Source: Bacillus mycoides (GTDB taxonomy: Bacteria; Bacillota; Bacilli; Bacillales; Bacillaceae_G). Taken from it: 64,000 bases of DNA. Positions 51,406 through 60,260 of this stretch are shown here, piece by piece (the stretch's first letter is position 1; each line of letters starts with the position of its first letter). Under the pieces are notes generated by a model. It had not been told where the DNA came from. It did not search any database and saw only the letters and a list, made by a program, of their open reading frames with translations. The position numbers and the translations under genes are program-made. The stretch covers positions 1 to 64,000 of the forward strand of contig NZ_LXLV01000026.1 in assembly GCF_001757995.1 (NCBI RefSeq). Direction: 5' to 3'.

Positions 51406-53913
51406 ATGTCAGAAAATTATCGTTCTCGAGAGGAGCGACGACAAGTTCAAAAGAAAAAACAGCCAACTTCTAAAAAAACAAAACCAAAAGGTAAAACATC
51501 GTTTTTTCGTAAATTTTTAATCAGTTGTTTACTACTTGGTATTGTAGGTTTAGTGGCAGGGGTTGCTACCTTTTTCGTTATGATAAAGGATGCACCAAAA
51601 CTTGAGAAAGCAAAACTTGTTAATCCGTTATCCTCAAAAATTTATGATAAAGACGGGAATTTGGTATATGAATATGGGAAAGAAAAAAGAACGAATGTTA
51701 CGTATGACCAAATCCCTAAATTAGTAGAAGAAGCATTTTTAGCGACAGAAGATGCACGTTTTTATGAACATAGCGGTGTGGATTTTAAAGGTACTGCTCG
51801 TGCAGTTTTAGTTAGTCTTAAAGGAGATTACGGTTCACAAGGTGGAAGTACGATAACGCAGCAAGTTATTAAAAACTACTTCTTATCGATGGAAAAAACG
51901 TCAAAACGTAAGGTTCAGGAAATATATTTAGCGTATAAGCTAGAACAACAATATTCAAAACATGAAATATTAGAGATGTATTTAAATAAAATTAATTTAG
52001 GTAACCGTTCATATGGAATCGCAACAGCAGCACAAAACTACTACGGTAAAGAATTGAAAGATTTAACATTACCAGAAGTTGCGATGCTAGCTGGTTTACC
52101 GAAAGCGCCGAATAACTATGATCCATCGAAACCAGAAAATGTTCAAAGGGCAACAGAGAGAAGAAATACTGTATTAAACTTAATGAATCGACATGGTTAT
52201 ATTACAAAGGCAGAAATGGAAGAAGCATCGAAAGTACCAGTGGATAAAAATATTAAGAGTGCAGCTGAACTACAAGCGATGCCATATACTGCATTTATGG
52301 ATGCAGTAGTGAAAGAAGTAGAAAAAGAACTACCAGATGCTAATATTGGTTCTGACGGTTTAGAAATTTATACAACATTGGATCCGAACGCACAGAAATT
52401 GGCTGATAATATTTTAAATACAAATATTATTGATTACCCAAATGATAAATTCCAAGGTGCTTTCACATTTATGGATACGAAAACAGGAGAAGTTCGTGCT
52501 ATAGGTAGTGGGCGCGGTGAAAATAAAGCAGTATTTAAAGGGCATAATATGGCGATTGAATTAGATCGTGCAGCTGGTTCAACGATGAAACCAATTTTTG
52601 ATTACGCTCCTGCAATTGAATATTTAAAATGGGCTACTTATCATCAAATTGATGACTCTCCATTTAAGTATTCAACTGGCCAAGAAGTGAGAAATGCAGA
52701 TAGAAGTCATTTAGGGCCAATCTCAATGCGTGAAGCACTAACAAAGTCACGTAATATCCCAGCTATTAAAACAGCTAAAGAGGTAGGTATTAGTAAATCG
52801 AAAGAGTTCTCTGAGAAATTAGGTATTACATTTAATGTAGCACCGACAGAATCAACAGCAATCGGTACAAATGAAGCGTCACCAACTGAAATTGCAGGTG
52901 CTTATGCGGCATTTGGGAATGACGGTAAGTATACAAAGCCGCATTTTGTTAAGAAAGTAGTTTATCCAGATGGCAAGTCACAAAGTTTTGGACAAAAAAC
53001 AAAACCAGTTATGGCGGATTCTACAGCATATATGATTACTGATATGCTTCGTTCTGTAGTTACATCAGGTACTGGTACATCGGCAAATGTGGCCTCTTTA
53101 GATGTAGCTGGTAAAACAGGTACAACTAACTATTCTTCAAAACAACTAGCACAATATGGAATTCCAGAAAGTGCAACTCGTGATAGTTGGTTTGCAGGAT
53201 ATACACCGCAATATACGATGGCAGTATGGACTGGATATACGAAAGATGGTAAAGACGAGTATATTAGTAGTAAAAATACGAAAATTGCACAGTTGATCTT
53301 TAAAGAAATGATGAGCGAGATGGCTACAGATAAATCACGCTTTAAAATGCCAAGTAGTGTTATTCAAGAAGGTAGTGAGTTACGTATAAAAGGTGAAAAA
53401 CGTGATTCATCTCCAAATACGAGCGTACCGGATACAACGGAACAACCAAAACAAAATCAACAGCAAAAAACTGAAGAAGAGAAAAAGCAAGAAGAATTAA
53501 AGAAACAGGAAGAACTTAAAAAACAAGAAGAGCAAAAGAAACAAGATGAACTTAAGCAACAAGAAGAGCTAAAGAAGCAAGAAGAGCAAAAGAAACAAGA
53601 TGAATTAAATAAGCAAAATGAACAAAATAATGGAAATGGTCAAGGAAATACAACGCCACCGAACAACGGTGGAGGCCAAGGGAATACAACGCCACCGAAC
53701 AACGGTGGAGGCCAAGGGAATACAACGCCACCGAACAACGGTGAAGGCCAAGGGAATACAACGCCACCGAACAACGGTGGGGATCAAGGGAATACAACGC
53801 CACCGAATAACGGTGGAGGAGGTCAAGGGAATACAACTCCAACCCCACCAGCAACAACGCCACCAACTACTGGCGGGAACACAGGAGAAGTCCCTGCCAA
53901 TAATGGACAATAA
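51406..53913 (+). CDS. class A penicillin-binding protein 1A-like
   Basis: A bifunctional peptidoglycan synthase of 835 aa. Order: charged cytoplasmic head (1-34), membrane anchor (35-58), GT51 glycosyltransferase (about 75-245; EDARFYEHSGVD, QGGSTITQQ) and transpeptidase (about 325-620) with S392-TMK395, S448-RN450 and K570-TG. The tail is unusual: a K/E/Q-rich stretch (about 690-740; repeated EELKKQEEQ) and then repeats of GQGNTTPPNNGG. AGGAGAAAG is in front of the ATG. A ponA-type role in wall growth is expected; the Pro/Gly tail probably extends into the wall. Confidence 0.9.
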   Translation: MSENYRSREERRQVQKKKQPTSKKTKPKGKTSFFRKFLISCLLLGIVGLVAGVATFFVMIKDAPKLEKAKLVNPLSSKIYDKDGNLVYEYGKEKRTNVTYDQIPKLVEEAFLATEDARFYEHSGVDFKGTARAVLVSLKGDYGSQGGSTITQQVIKNYFLSMEKTSKRKVQEIYLAYKLEQQYSKHEILEMYLNKINLGNRSYGIATAAQNYYGKELKDLTLPEVAMLAGLPKAPNNYDPSKPENVQRATERRNTVLNLMNRHGYITKAEMEEASKVPVDKNIKSAAELQAMPYTAFMDAVVKEVEKELPDANIGSDGLEIYTTLDPNAQKLADNILNTNIIDYPNDKFQGAFTFMDTKTGEVRAIGSGRGENKAVFKGHNMAIELDRAAGSTMKPIFDYAPAIEYLKWATYHQIDDSPFKYSTGQEVRNADRSHLGPISMREALTKSRNIPAIKTAKEVGISKSKEFSEKLGITFNVAPTESTAIGTNEASPTEIAGAYAAFGNDGKYTKPHFVKKVVYPDGKSQSFGQKTKPVMADSTAYMITDMLRSVVTSGTGTSANVASLDVAGKTGTTNYSSKQLAQYGIPESATRDSWFAGYTPQYTMAVWTGYTKDGKDEYISSKNTKIAQLIFKEMMSEMATDKSRFKMPSSVIQEGSELRIKGEKRDSSPNTSVPDTTEQPKQNQQQKTEEEKKQEELKKQEELKKQEEQKKQDELKQQEELKKQEEQKKQDELNKQNEQNNGNGQGNTTPPNNGGGQGNTTPPNNGGGQGNTTPPNNGEGQGNTTPPNNGGDQGNTTPPNNGGGGQGNTTPTPPATTPPTTGGNTGEVPANNGQ
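53638..53838 (+). repeat. 36-bp tandem repeat in the PBP tail
   Basis: Five full units of a 36-base repeat (GQGNTTPPNNGG and variants ending GE, DQ or GGG), plus a partial sixth. Near-identical units suggest recombination or slippage. Confidence 0.9.
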
Positions 53914-53925
53914 ATAATGTATTTG

Positions 53926-53972
53926 AAAAGCACTTAAGGAATCGCAAAAAGCGGTTCCTTAAGTGCTTTTGT
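53926..53972. terminator. PBP terminator, long stem
   Basis: AAAAGCACTTAAGGAA pairs with TTCCTTAAGTGCTTTT; the stem may extend into ATCGC / GCGGT. Confidence 0.85.
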
Positions 53973-54004
53973 ATTTAAAAAGGTCGTGATTTCTTACAAT
54001 TTTT

Positions 54005-54286
54005 TTAAATATTAAAAGTACCATAGAAATTTTGAAAGTAAATTGATGGGAAATGATAAAAAATTTGAGTCGGAGGTATTGGAGGATAGCTTGGGTTATA
54101 AAAGCCAGTACTACTAGGATGTGTACCATGATTCCAATAAGAAGGGGTGAATTGGCCAGGAGTTTGGAATTGTTGCCAAGCAGCAGGAAGCTCGATACCA
54201 ACATCGGAACTAGCTGTATGAACGGCGGGGACATGTATTGAAGGAACTGACGGAACCGCAGTAATTATTCTTGGTGATACCCACAT
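54005..54286 (-). CDS. Pro/Tyr/Ser-rich small protein
   Basis: A 93-aa protein of low complexity, MWVSPRIITAVPSVPSIHVP at the N-terminus, then PSYPPIPPTQIFYHFP. GGAG is 10 bases upstream of the ATG. The composition is that of spore-coat-like proteins; no family is recognised. Confidence 0.55.
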   Translation of the reverse strand: MWVSPRIITAVPSVPSIHVPAVHTASSDVGIELPAAWQQFQTPGQFTPSYWNHGTHPSSTGFYNPSYPPIPPTQIFYHFPSIYFQNFYGTFNI

Positions 54287-54520
54287 GAAACGATCACTCC
54301 TAAGTTTAATAATAAAATAGTATATTCTATTAGAACATATAAAGGTACATATATAGGGTTTTTGCTTAAAACATAGGTATAAAGTCGTAAGACCAACTTA
54401 AATTGATGGTGGACCATTTATTATGAAAAGATACGTCTATTAGCGGAGGGACAAGGAACATGAAAAATATACAATTGATGTGTTGATTGTAATATTTTAC
54501 GTGTTTATGGAGGAATTTAA

Positions 54521-55666
54521 ATGGAACGATTATGGACGAAATCATTTATTCAAATGACTATCGCGATGTTATTTTTATTTACAGGGTTTTATTTACTTGT
54601 TCCAACGCTCCCGCTCTTTATTAAAGAGATAGGTGGAAGTGAATCACAAGTTGGACTGATGATGGGAGTGTTTACAATAGCGGCGGTTGTAATACGACCG
54701 ATTATTGGAGGAATGTTAGATCAATATGGTAGAAGATCTTTTATTATTTTCGGACTCATCTTTTTTGGGATAACGATGTATTCGTATAATTTAGCAGCGA
54801 CTATTGTCCTTTTAGCTGTTTTACGCGTTATTCACGGAGTGACGTGGGCTGTTTCTACAACAGCAGTTGGGACAGCGATAACTGATATTATTCCAGATTC
54901 ACGTCGTGGTGAAGGAATGGGCTGGTATGGCATGGCGATGACAATCGCGATGGCAATTGGCCCGATGATTGGATTATGGGTTGTACAAAATTATTCATTT
55001 CATGGTCTATTCCTTTTAGCTACGATTTTATCTTTTATGGCAGTCGCATTATCATTAATAACGAAAATGCCATTCACGCCACAAAAAGAAAATGGGAAAA
55101 TTCAGCTGTTTGAAAAATCCGTTTTATCAATAACGATTGTTGTATTCTTTTTATCATTTGCATATGGAGGAATTACAACGTTTTTACCGTTATTTGCATC
55201 ATCAATTGATGTGAATCCTGGGACATTCTTTCTTGTATATGCAATTGCCTTAACAATTGTAAGGCCGATTTCAGGTAAATTATTAGATAAATATGGAGAA
55301 GTATTTATCATACTCCCGGCACTATGTATTACTATTTTAGCGATAGTTGTATTAACTATTTCAAATGGTTTGACAGGTGTAATGATTGCAGCGGCATTAT
55401 ATGGTGTTGGATTCGGTTCAGCACAGCCCGCTTTACAAGCAGCGATGCTGACAATTGTTGATCCTAGTAAAAGAGGAGTTGCTAACGCTTCATTCTTTAC
55501 CGCTTTTGATTTAGGGATTGGATTAGGTGCGATTTTACTTGGAGTTGTTTCACAAATGTTTGGTTACCGTATTTTATTCGCAGGTAGTGCAATTTCAGGA
55601 TTAATAGCTTTAATTATATTTGTCATTTTTGTAAAACAACGATTAGGCAAAAAAGATTTTGCGTAA
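54521..55666 (+). CDS. MFS transporter
   Basis: A 12-helix major facilitator of 381 aa with motif A variant GMLDQYGRRSFII between helices 2 and 3, and GWYGMAMTIAMAIGPMIG (motif C like) in helix 5, which is typical of drug antiporters. GGAGG precedes the ATG. An 8-codon ORF (54460-54486, MKNIQLMC) with a good site lies just upstream. Substrate unknown. Confidence 0.82.
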   Translation: MERLWTKSFIQMTIAMLFLFTGFYLLVPTLPLFIKEIGGSESQVGLMMGVFTIAAVVIRPIIGGMLDQYGRRSFIIFGLIFFGITMYSYNLAATIVLLAVLRVIHGVTWAVSTTAVGTAITDIIPDSRRGEGMGWYGMAMTIAMAIGPMIGLWVVQNYSFHGLFLLATILSFMAVALSLITKMPFTPQKENGKIQLFEKSVLSITIVVFFLSFAYGGITTFLPLFASSIDVNPGTFFLVYAIALTIVRPISGKLLDKYGEVFIILPALCITILAIVVLTISNGLTGVMIAAALYGVGFGSAQPALQAAMLTIVDPSKRGVANASFFTAFDLGIGLGAILLGVVSQMFGYRILFAGSAISGLIALIIFVIFVKQRLGKKDFA

Positions 55667-55758
55667 ACAGGAAGAGCGAAGGTGAAAATTTCAATTGAAC
55701 ATGATGCTCTACGATGGTTTAAGGAAGAATTGTGTATAAAAGTATGATGAATCGATTT

Positions 55759-55917
55759 GATTTATCCCGCTATTTGCGGGCAGTAAGACTCCCATCTCAA
55801 AATTCGGCTGGAGCAAAGAAGTTAGGCGGAAGCCCTGCTACCCGTAAACGCCCGATTGGTGAAGGCTAATAATCAGTGGGGATGAACAAAACTCCAATTG
55901 ATTAAATTTTCACTTTA
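55759..55917 (+). repeat. bcr-like dispersed repeat, copy B (most complete)
   Basis: About 159 bases. Blocks in order: TTTATCCCGCTATTTGCGGG, CAGTAAGACTCCCATC, TCAAAATTCGGCTG, GTTAGGCGGAAGCCCTGCTA, CCCGTAAACGCCCGATTGG, AATAATCAGTGGGGATGAAC and GATTAAATTTTCACTTTA. Several short inverted repeats are internal (CCCGC / GCGGG, and AGTGGGG against the AACTCC side). Confidence 0.75.
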
Positions 55918-55922
55918 TTGTA

Positions 55923-56107
55923 ATGTGCGGAGGAAATAGCTCAATTCAGCTCGGAGATTCTTTAGGAATTGTTTCTGAGAAACTAGATGGGGAAATAGTG
56001 TCAGTTGAGAAAGACGGTAGTTTATTTTTATAGATTTTGATGATCTTTCGTACTTTCAAAACTATGAATTAGTTGTAAGCTATCGTAAAGAAACGGAAGA
56101 AATTTAA
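55923..56107 (+). pseudogene. frameshifted remnant of a small protein gene
   Basis: An ATG at 55923 reads MCGGNSSIQLGDSLGIVSEK, LDGEIVSVEKDGSLFL and stops at TAG. A second frame overlapping it continues IDFDDLSYFQNYELVVSYRK and ETEEI, with a TAA at 56107. One base change in a TTTATTTTTATAG run would join them. It follows bcr copy B directly. Confidence 0.4.
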
Positions 56108-56193
56108 TTTAATTATGTAAAATAATAATTTTATTAAAAATAAATAAATTTTATATAAGAATTATATTTATGGGAATATGAAATAAATATTAT

Positions 56194-56230
56194 AAAAAAC
56201 GAGCTGTGCATGAATGCAGCTCGTTTTTTT
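56194..56230. terminator. terminator-like hairpin
   Basis: ACGAGCTG / CAGCTCGT with A run before and seven T after. It lies past the frameshifted remnant. Confidence 0.8.
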
Positions 56231-56469
56231 ATATTTGTTAAAGAAAAAGAGGTTAAAGGTATATTTAGTGGGATTATATGGATAATTGTTATATTTCGTT
56301 TTAAAAAATTGCAAACGGATGTCCGTCCTTTCTTTATAAAAGATGAAAGTTATTTTTGAAAAATTGTATTATTACATCGGTAAAAGTATAGGAAACTTAT
56401 CATTATAAAATAAATTGAAATCTTCTAAAAACTCTGATACATTGAAATAGAAATGTAGTTTCACAGTAT

Positions 56470-56483
56470 TGTAAAGGCTTACA
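56470..56483. promoter_or_regulatory. cre-like site upstream of prpC
   Basis: TGTAAAGGCTTACA is palindromic at both ends and matches the cre consensus TGWNANCGNTNWCA at all but one position (central C). It lies 38 bases before the prpC start. In B. subtilis the related mmg operon has a CcpA-bound operator. Confidence 0.5.
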
Positions 56484-56521
56484 GTTATGTGCACGAAGAT
56501 CTATTAGGATTGGAGGAAATA

Positions 56522-57643
56522 ATGATGAAAGCTGAAGAAAAATTTTCCCCGGGATTAGATGGTGTAGTAGCAGCGGAGACGAAAATTTCGTTTCTTGACA
56601 CAGTAAAAGGTGAAATTGTAATTCAAGGGTATGATTTAATCGAACTCTCAAAAACAAAAGAGTATTTAGACATTGTGCACCTGTTATTAGAAGAACATCT
56701 ACCGAATGAGGATGAAAAAGCAACAATTGAAAAGAAATTAAAAGAAGAATATGCAGTGCCAGAAGGTGTATTTAATGTGCTAAAGGCATTGCCTAAAGAA
56801 ACGCATCCTATGGATGGGTTACGTACAGGTGTGTCTGCATTAGCTGGTTACGATAGTGATATCGAAAACCGCTCATTAGAAGTAAATAAAAGTCGAGGGT
56901 ACAAGCTTTTAAGTAAAGTGCCAAATATTGTAGCGAATAGCTATCATATTTTAAATAATGAGGAGCCAATTGAGCCTCTTCAGGAATTGTCATATAGTGC
57001 GAATTTCTTCTATATGTTAACTGGGAAGAAACCGACTGAACTTGAGGAGAAGATCTTTGATCGTTCCCTTGTTTTATATAGTGAACATGAAATGCCAAAC
57101 TCTACATTTACAGCGCGTGTAATTGCGTCAACACAATCGGATTTATACGGTGCTCTAACAGGTGCAGTTGCATCTTTAAAAGGAAGCTTACATGGCGGTG
57201 CAAATGAAGCTGTTATGTACATGCTTTTAGAGGCTGGCAATGTTGAGAAGTTTGAAGAGTTACTACAGAAAAAACTATATAACAAAGAAAAAATTATGGG
57301 CTTTGGACACCGTGTTTATATGAAGAAAATGGATCCAAGAGCACTTATGATGAAGGAAGCTTTAAAACAGCTATGTGATGTAAAAGGTGATTATACACTA
57401 TATGAAATGTGTGAAGCTGGAGAGAAAATCATGGAGAAGGAAAAAGGCATTTATCCGAATCTTGATTATTATGCAGCACCAGTATATTGGATGCTTGGTA
57501 TCCCAATTCAACTGTACACACCAATCTTCTTTAGCTCTAGAACAGTAGGACTATGTGCGCACGTTATTGAGCAACATGCGAACAATCGTTTGTTCCGTCC
57601 ACGTGTAAATTATATTGGCGAGCGACATGCATTTAGTAAATAA
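56522..57643 (+). CDS. prpC: 2-methylcitrate synthase
   Basis: Condenses propionyl-CoA with oxaloacetate to 2-methylcitrate. The 373-aa protein resembles B. subtilis MmgD along its length: [33 protein letters not shown] (catalytic His in the neighbouring GSLHGGA), [16 protein letters not shown] (second His) and [14 protein letters not shown] (catalytic Asp region). GGAGG has 5- and 8-base spacing to ATGs at 56522 and 56525. It is first in the operon. Confidence 0.92.
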   Translation: MMKAEEKFSPGLDGVVAAETKISFLDTVKGEIVIQGYDLIELSKTKEYLDIVHLLLEEHLPNEDEKATIEKKLKEEYAVPEGVFNVLKALPKETHPMDGLRTGVSALAGYDSDIENRSLEVNKSRGYKLLSKVPNIVANSYHILNNEEPIEPLQELSYSANFFYMLTGKKPTELEEKIFDRSLVLYSEHEMPNSTFTARVIASTQSDLYGALTGAVASLKGSLHGGANEAVMYMLLEAGNVEKFEELLQKKLYNKEKIMGFGHRVYMKKMDPRALMMKEALKQLCDVKGDYTLYEMCEAGEKIMEKEKGIYPNLDYYAAPVYWMLGIPIQLYTPIFFSSRTVGLCAHVIEQHANNRLFRPRVNYIGERHAFSK

Positions 57644-57644
57644 A

Positions 57645-57701
57645 AACAACTGGGGAGTTGTTAGCGCCGCCCGCCGGATGGGTGTTTGACCGACACCCAT
57701 C
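57645..57701 (+). other. two hairpins between prpC and prpD
   Basis: AACAACT-GGGG-AGTTGTT (57645-57662) and GATGGGTGT / ACACCCATC (57677-57701) with GCGCCGCCCGCCGG between them. This is unusually GC-rich. No T-tract follows, so a processing or stability element is more likely than a terminator. Confidence 0.5.
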
Positions 57702-57741
57702 ATTAATAATAACGAATTTTCGACAGAAAGGGAAGAATAGC

Positions 57742-59178
57742 ATGATTAAAACAAATGAAATTAAACAAAAAGATGCATTATTAGAAGAAATTACGGACTA
57801 TGTATTAAATAAAGAGGTTACAAGTGCAGAAGCATTCAGTACGGCTCGCTACGTATTACTTGATACACTTGGATGTGGAATTTTAGCACTACAATACCCA
57901 GAGTGTACGAAATTATTAGGACCAGTTGTACCAGGAACAATCGTGCCAAACGGTACACGTGTGCCAGGAACTTCTTATGTACTAGATCCAGTAAAAGGTG
58001 CATTCAATATCGGATGTATGATCCGTTGGTTAGACTATAACGATACTTGGCTTGCAGCAGAGTGGGGACATCCATCTGATAACTTAGGCGGAATTTTAGC
58101 AGTTGCAGATTATATTAGCCGTGTTCGTATTTCAGAAGGAAAAGAACCATTAAAAGTACGTGAAGTATTAGAAATGATGATTAAAGCACATGAAATTCAA
58201 GGCGTGCTTGCTTTAGAAAACAGCTTAAACCGTGTTGGTCTTGACCATGTATTATACGTAAAAGTAGCAACAACTGCTGTAGTTGCAAAAATGCTTGGCG
58301 GAACACGTGAAGAAATCTTTAATGCATTATCACATGCGTGGATTGATAATTCTAGTCTTCGTACATATCGACATGCTCCAAATACTGGATCACGTAAATC
58401 ATGGGCAGCAGGTGATGCGACGAGTCGCGGTGTTCATCTTGCAATGACTGCTTTAAAAGGTGAAATGGGTTATCCAACAGCATTATCTGCGCCAGGATGG
58501 GGATTCCAAGATGTATTATTTAACAAACAAGAATTAAAATTAGCTAGACCACTAGAGTCTTATGTAATGGAAAATGTATTATTTAAAGTATCATATCCAG
58601 CAGAATTCCATGCACAAACAGCTGCAGAATGTGCAGTGAAATTACATCCGGAAATTAAAGAAAGATTAGATGAAATTGATCGTATTACAATTACAACTCA
58701 TGAATCAGCAATTCGTATTATCGATAAAGAAGGTCCATTAAATAACCCAGCTGATCGTGATCATTGTTTACAATACATTACAGCAATTGGTTTATTAAAA
58801 GGAGATATCGTTGCGGACGATTATGAGGATGTAGTAGCAAATGATCCACGTTTAGATGAATTACGAAATAAGATGGTTGTTGTTGAAAACAAACAGTACA
58901 GTTTAGATTATCTTGACCCGAACAAGCGCTCAATCGCCAACGCTGTTCAAGTTCATTATAAAGATGGTACTGTAACAGAAAATGTGGAATGTGAATACCC
59001 ACTTGGTCACCGTTTCCGTAGAGACGAAGCGATTCCAAAAGTTGTTCAAAAATTCACTGCAAATATGGCAGGTCATTATTCTAGTAAGCAACAAGAACAA
59101 ATTCATGAAGTTTGTTTAAATGAAGAAAAACTAGAAAATATGAATGTAAACGAATTTGTAGATCTATTCTTAATTTAA
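57742..59178 (+). CDS. prpD: 2-methylcitrate dehydratase
   Basis: MmgE/PrpD-family enzyme of 478 aa, dehydrating 2-methylcitrate to 2-methylaconitate. Family segments: [28 protein letters not shown] (two pieces, about 95-120), [20 protein letters not shown]-like region (about 195-215) and [22 protein letters not shown] is in front of the ATG at 57742; the frame is open 28 codons upstream through the hairpins. It comes second in the operon. Confidence 0.92.
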   Translation: MIKTNEIKQKDALLEEITDYVLNKEVTSAEAFSTARYVLLDTLGCGILALQYPECTKLLGPVVPGTIVPNGTRVPGTSYVLDPVKGAFNIGCMIRWLDYNDTWLAAEWGHPSDNLGGILAVADYISRVRISEGKEPLKVREVLEMMIKAHEIQGVLALENSLNRVGLDHVLYVKVATTAVVAKMLGGTREEIFNALSHAWIDNSSLRTYRHAPNTGSRKSWAAGDATSRGVHLAMTALKGEMGYPTALSAPGWGFQDVLFNKQELKLARPLESYVMENVLFKVSYPAEFHAQTAAECAVKLHPEIKERLDEIDRITITTHESAIRIIDKEGPLNNPADRDHCLQYITAIGLLKGDIVADDYEDVVANDPRLDELRNKMVVVENKQYSLDYLDPNKRSIANAVQVHYKDGTVTENVECEYPLGHRFRRDEAIPKVVQKFTANMAGHYSSKQQEQIHEVCLNEEKLENMNVNEFVDLFLI

Positions 59179-59196
59179 TAATAGGGGGAATTTAGA

Positions 59197-60105
59197 ATGG
59201 CTTGGGTTGTGAATAAACAGTCAACACAAGAGGAGCTTGCGAATGGCTTCCGAGCTTTAGTAGAAGCAAATGAAATTTTGCAAATTCCAGGTGCTCATGA
59301 TGCAATGGCGGCTCTTGTTGCGAAAAATACAGGTTTTTCAGCTCTTTATTTATCGGGAGCAGCTTACACTGCAAGTAAAGGGCTACCAGATTTAGGAATC
59401 GTGACATCTACTGAAGTAGCTGAAAGAGCAAGAGATCTAGTTAGAGCTACAGATTTACCAGTTCTTGTGGACATTGATACAGGATTTGGTGGAGTACTAA
59501 ACGTAGCGAGAACAGCTGTAGAAATGGTAGAGGCAAAAGTAGCGGCTGTTCAAATTGAAGATCAACAATTACCAAAGAAATGTGGACATTTAAATGGTAA
59601 GAAACTTGTTACTACAGAAGAATTAGTTCAAAAAATTAAAGCGATTAAAGAAGTTGCGCCAAGCTTATATATTGTAGCACGCACAGATGCTCGCGGTGTA
59701 GAAGGACTAGATGCTGCGATTGAAAGAGCGAATGCATATGTTAGAGCAGGTGCAGACGCAATTTTCCCAGAAGCGCTTCAATCGGAAGAAGAATTCCGTT
59801 TATTTACTAGCAAAGTGAATGCACCTTTACTAGCAAATATGACTGAGTTTGGGAAAACACCATATTATAGTGCAGAGGAATTTGCTAATATGGGCTTCCA
59901 AATGGTGATTTATCCAGTAACATCGCTTCGAGTTGCTGCAAAAGCATATGAGAATGTATTCACGCTAATTAAAGAGACTGGTTCTCAAAAAGATGCACTT
60001 TCTAATATGCAAACGAGAAGCGAGCTATATGAAACAATTTCATATCATGACTTTGAAGAATTAGATACTGGAATTGCAAAAACAGTATTATCAGAGGATC
60101 AATAG
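59197..60105 (+). CDS. prpB: 2-methylisocitrate lyase
   Basis: Isocitrate-lyase-superfamily enzyme, 302 aa, that splits 2-methylisocitrate into pyruvate and succinate. PVLVDIDTGFGG binds Mg, and KKCGHL carries the catalytic cysteine. IVARTDARGVEGLDAAIERA is conserved. It equals MmgF of B. subtilis. The start follows AGGGGG and lies 18 bases after prpD. Confidence 0.93.
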   Translation: MAWVVNKQSTQEELANGFRALVEANEILQIPGAHDAMAALVAKNTGFSALYLSGAAYTASKGLPDLGIVTSTEVAERARDLVRATDLPVLVDIDTGFGGVLNVARTAVEMVEAKVAAVQIEDQQLPKKCGHLNGKKLVTTEELVQKIKAIKEVAPSLYIVARTDARGVEGLDAAIERANAYVRAGADAIFPEALQSEEEFRLFTSKVNAPLLANMTEFGKTPYYSAEEFANMGFQMVIYPVTSLRVAAKAYENVFTLIKETGSQKDALSNMQTRSELYETISYHDFEELDTGIAKTVLSEDQ

Positions 60106-60116
60106 ATAAAACAACT

Positions 60117-60176
60117 AAGGCGATGAGAATACATCTTTGGCAAAACGAACTGCTTGATGTGAAAATTCATCGCCTT
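60117..60176 (+). other. 60-base stem-loop between prpB and the acyl-CoA dehydrogenase
   Basis: AAGGCGATGA pairs with TCATCGCCTT over a 40-base loop that has a smaller stem (ACATC / GATGT). The gap to the next start codon is 155 bases. It may partly terminate transcription or separate expression levels within the operon. Confidence 0.5.
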
Positions 60177-60260
60177 CTGTTTTCAATAATAAGATATTCC
60201 ACTCATCGTAGACGAGCATATGCAAAGAGCAATGAAGGCCGAAATGATAGGGGGATTCAG

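Noticed and set aside
53552-53917. ORFs of about 100 aa on both strands in the PBP tail
   Set aside because: Products of the 36-bp repeat read in other frames; low complexity only.
53959-54234. 91-aa minus-strand ORF
   Set aside because: Overlaps the Pro/Tyr-rich gene, which has the better start; likely a shadow.
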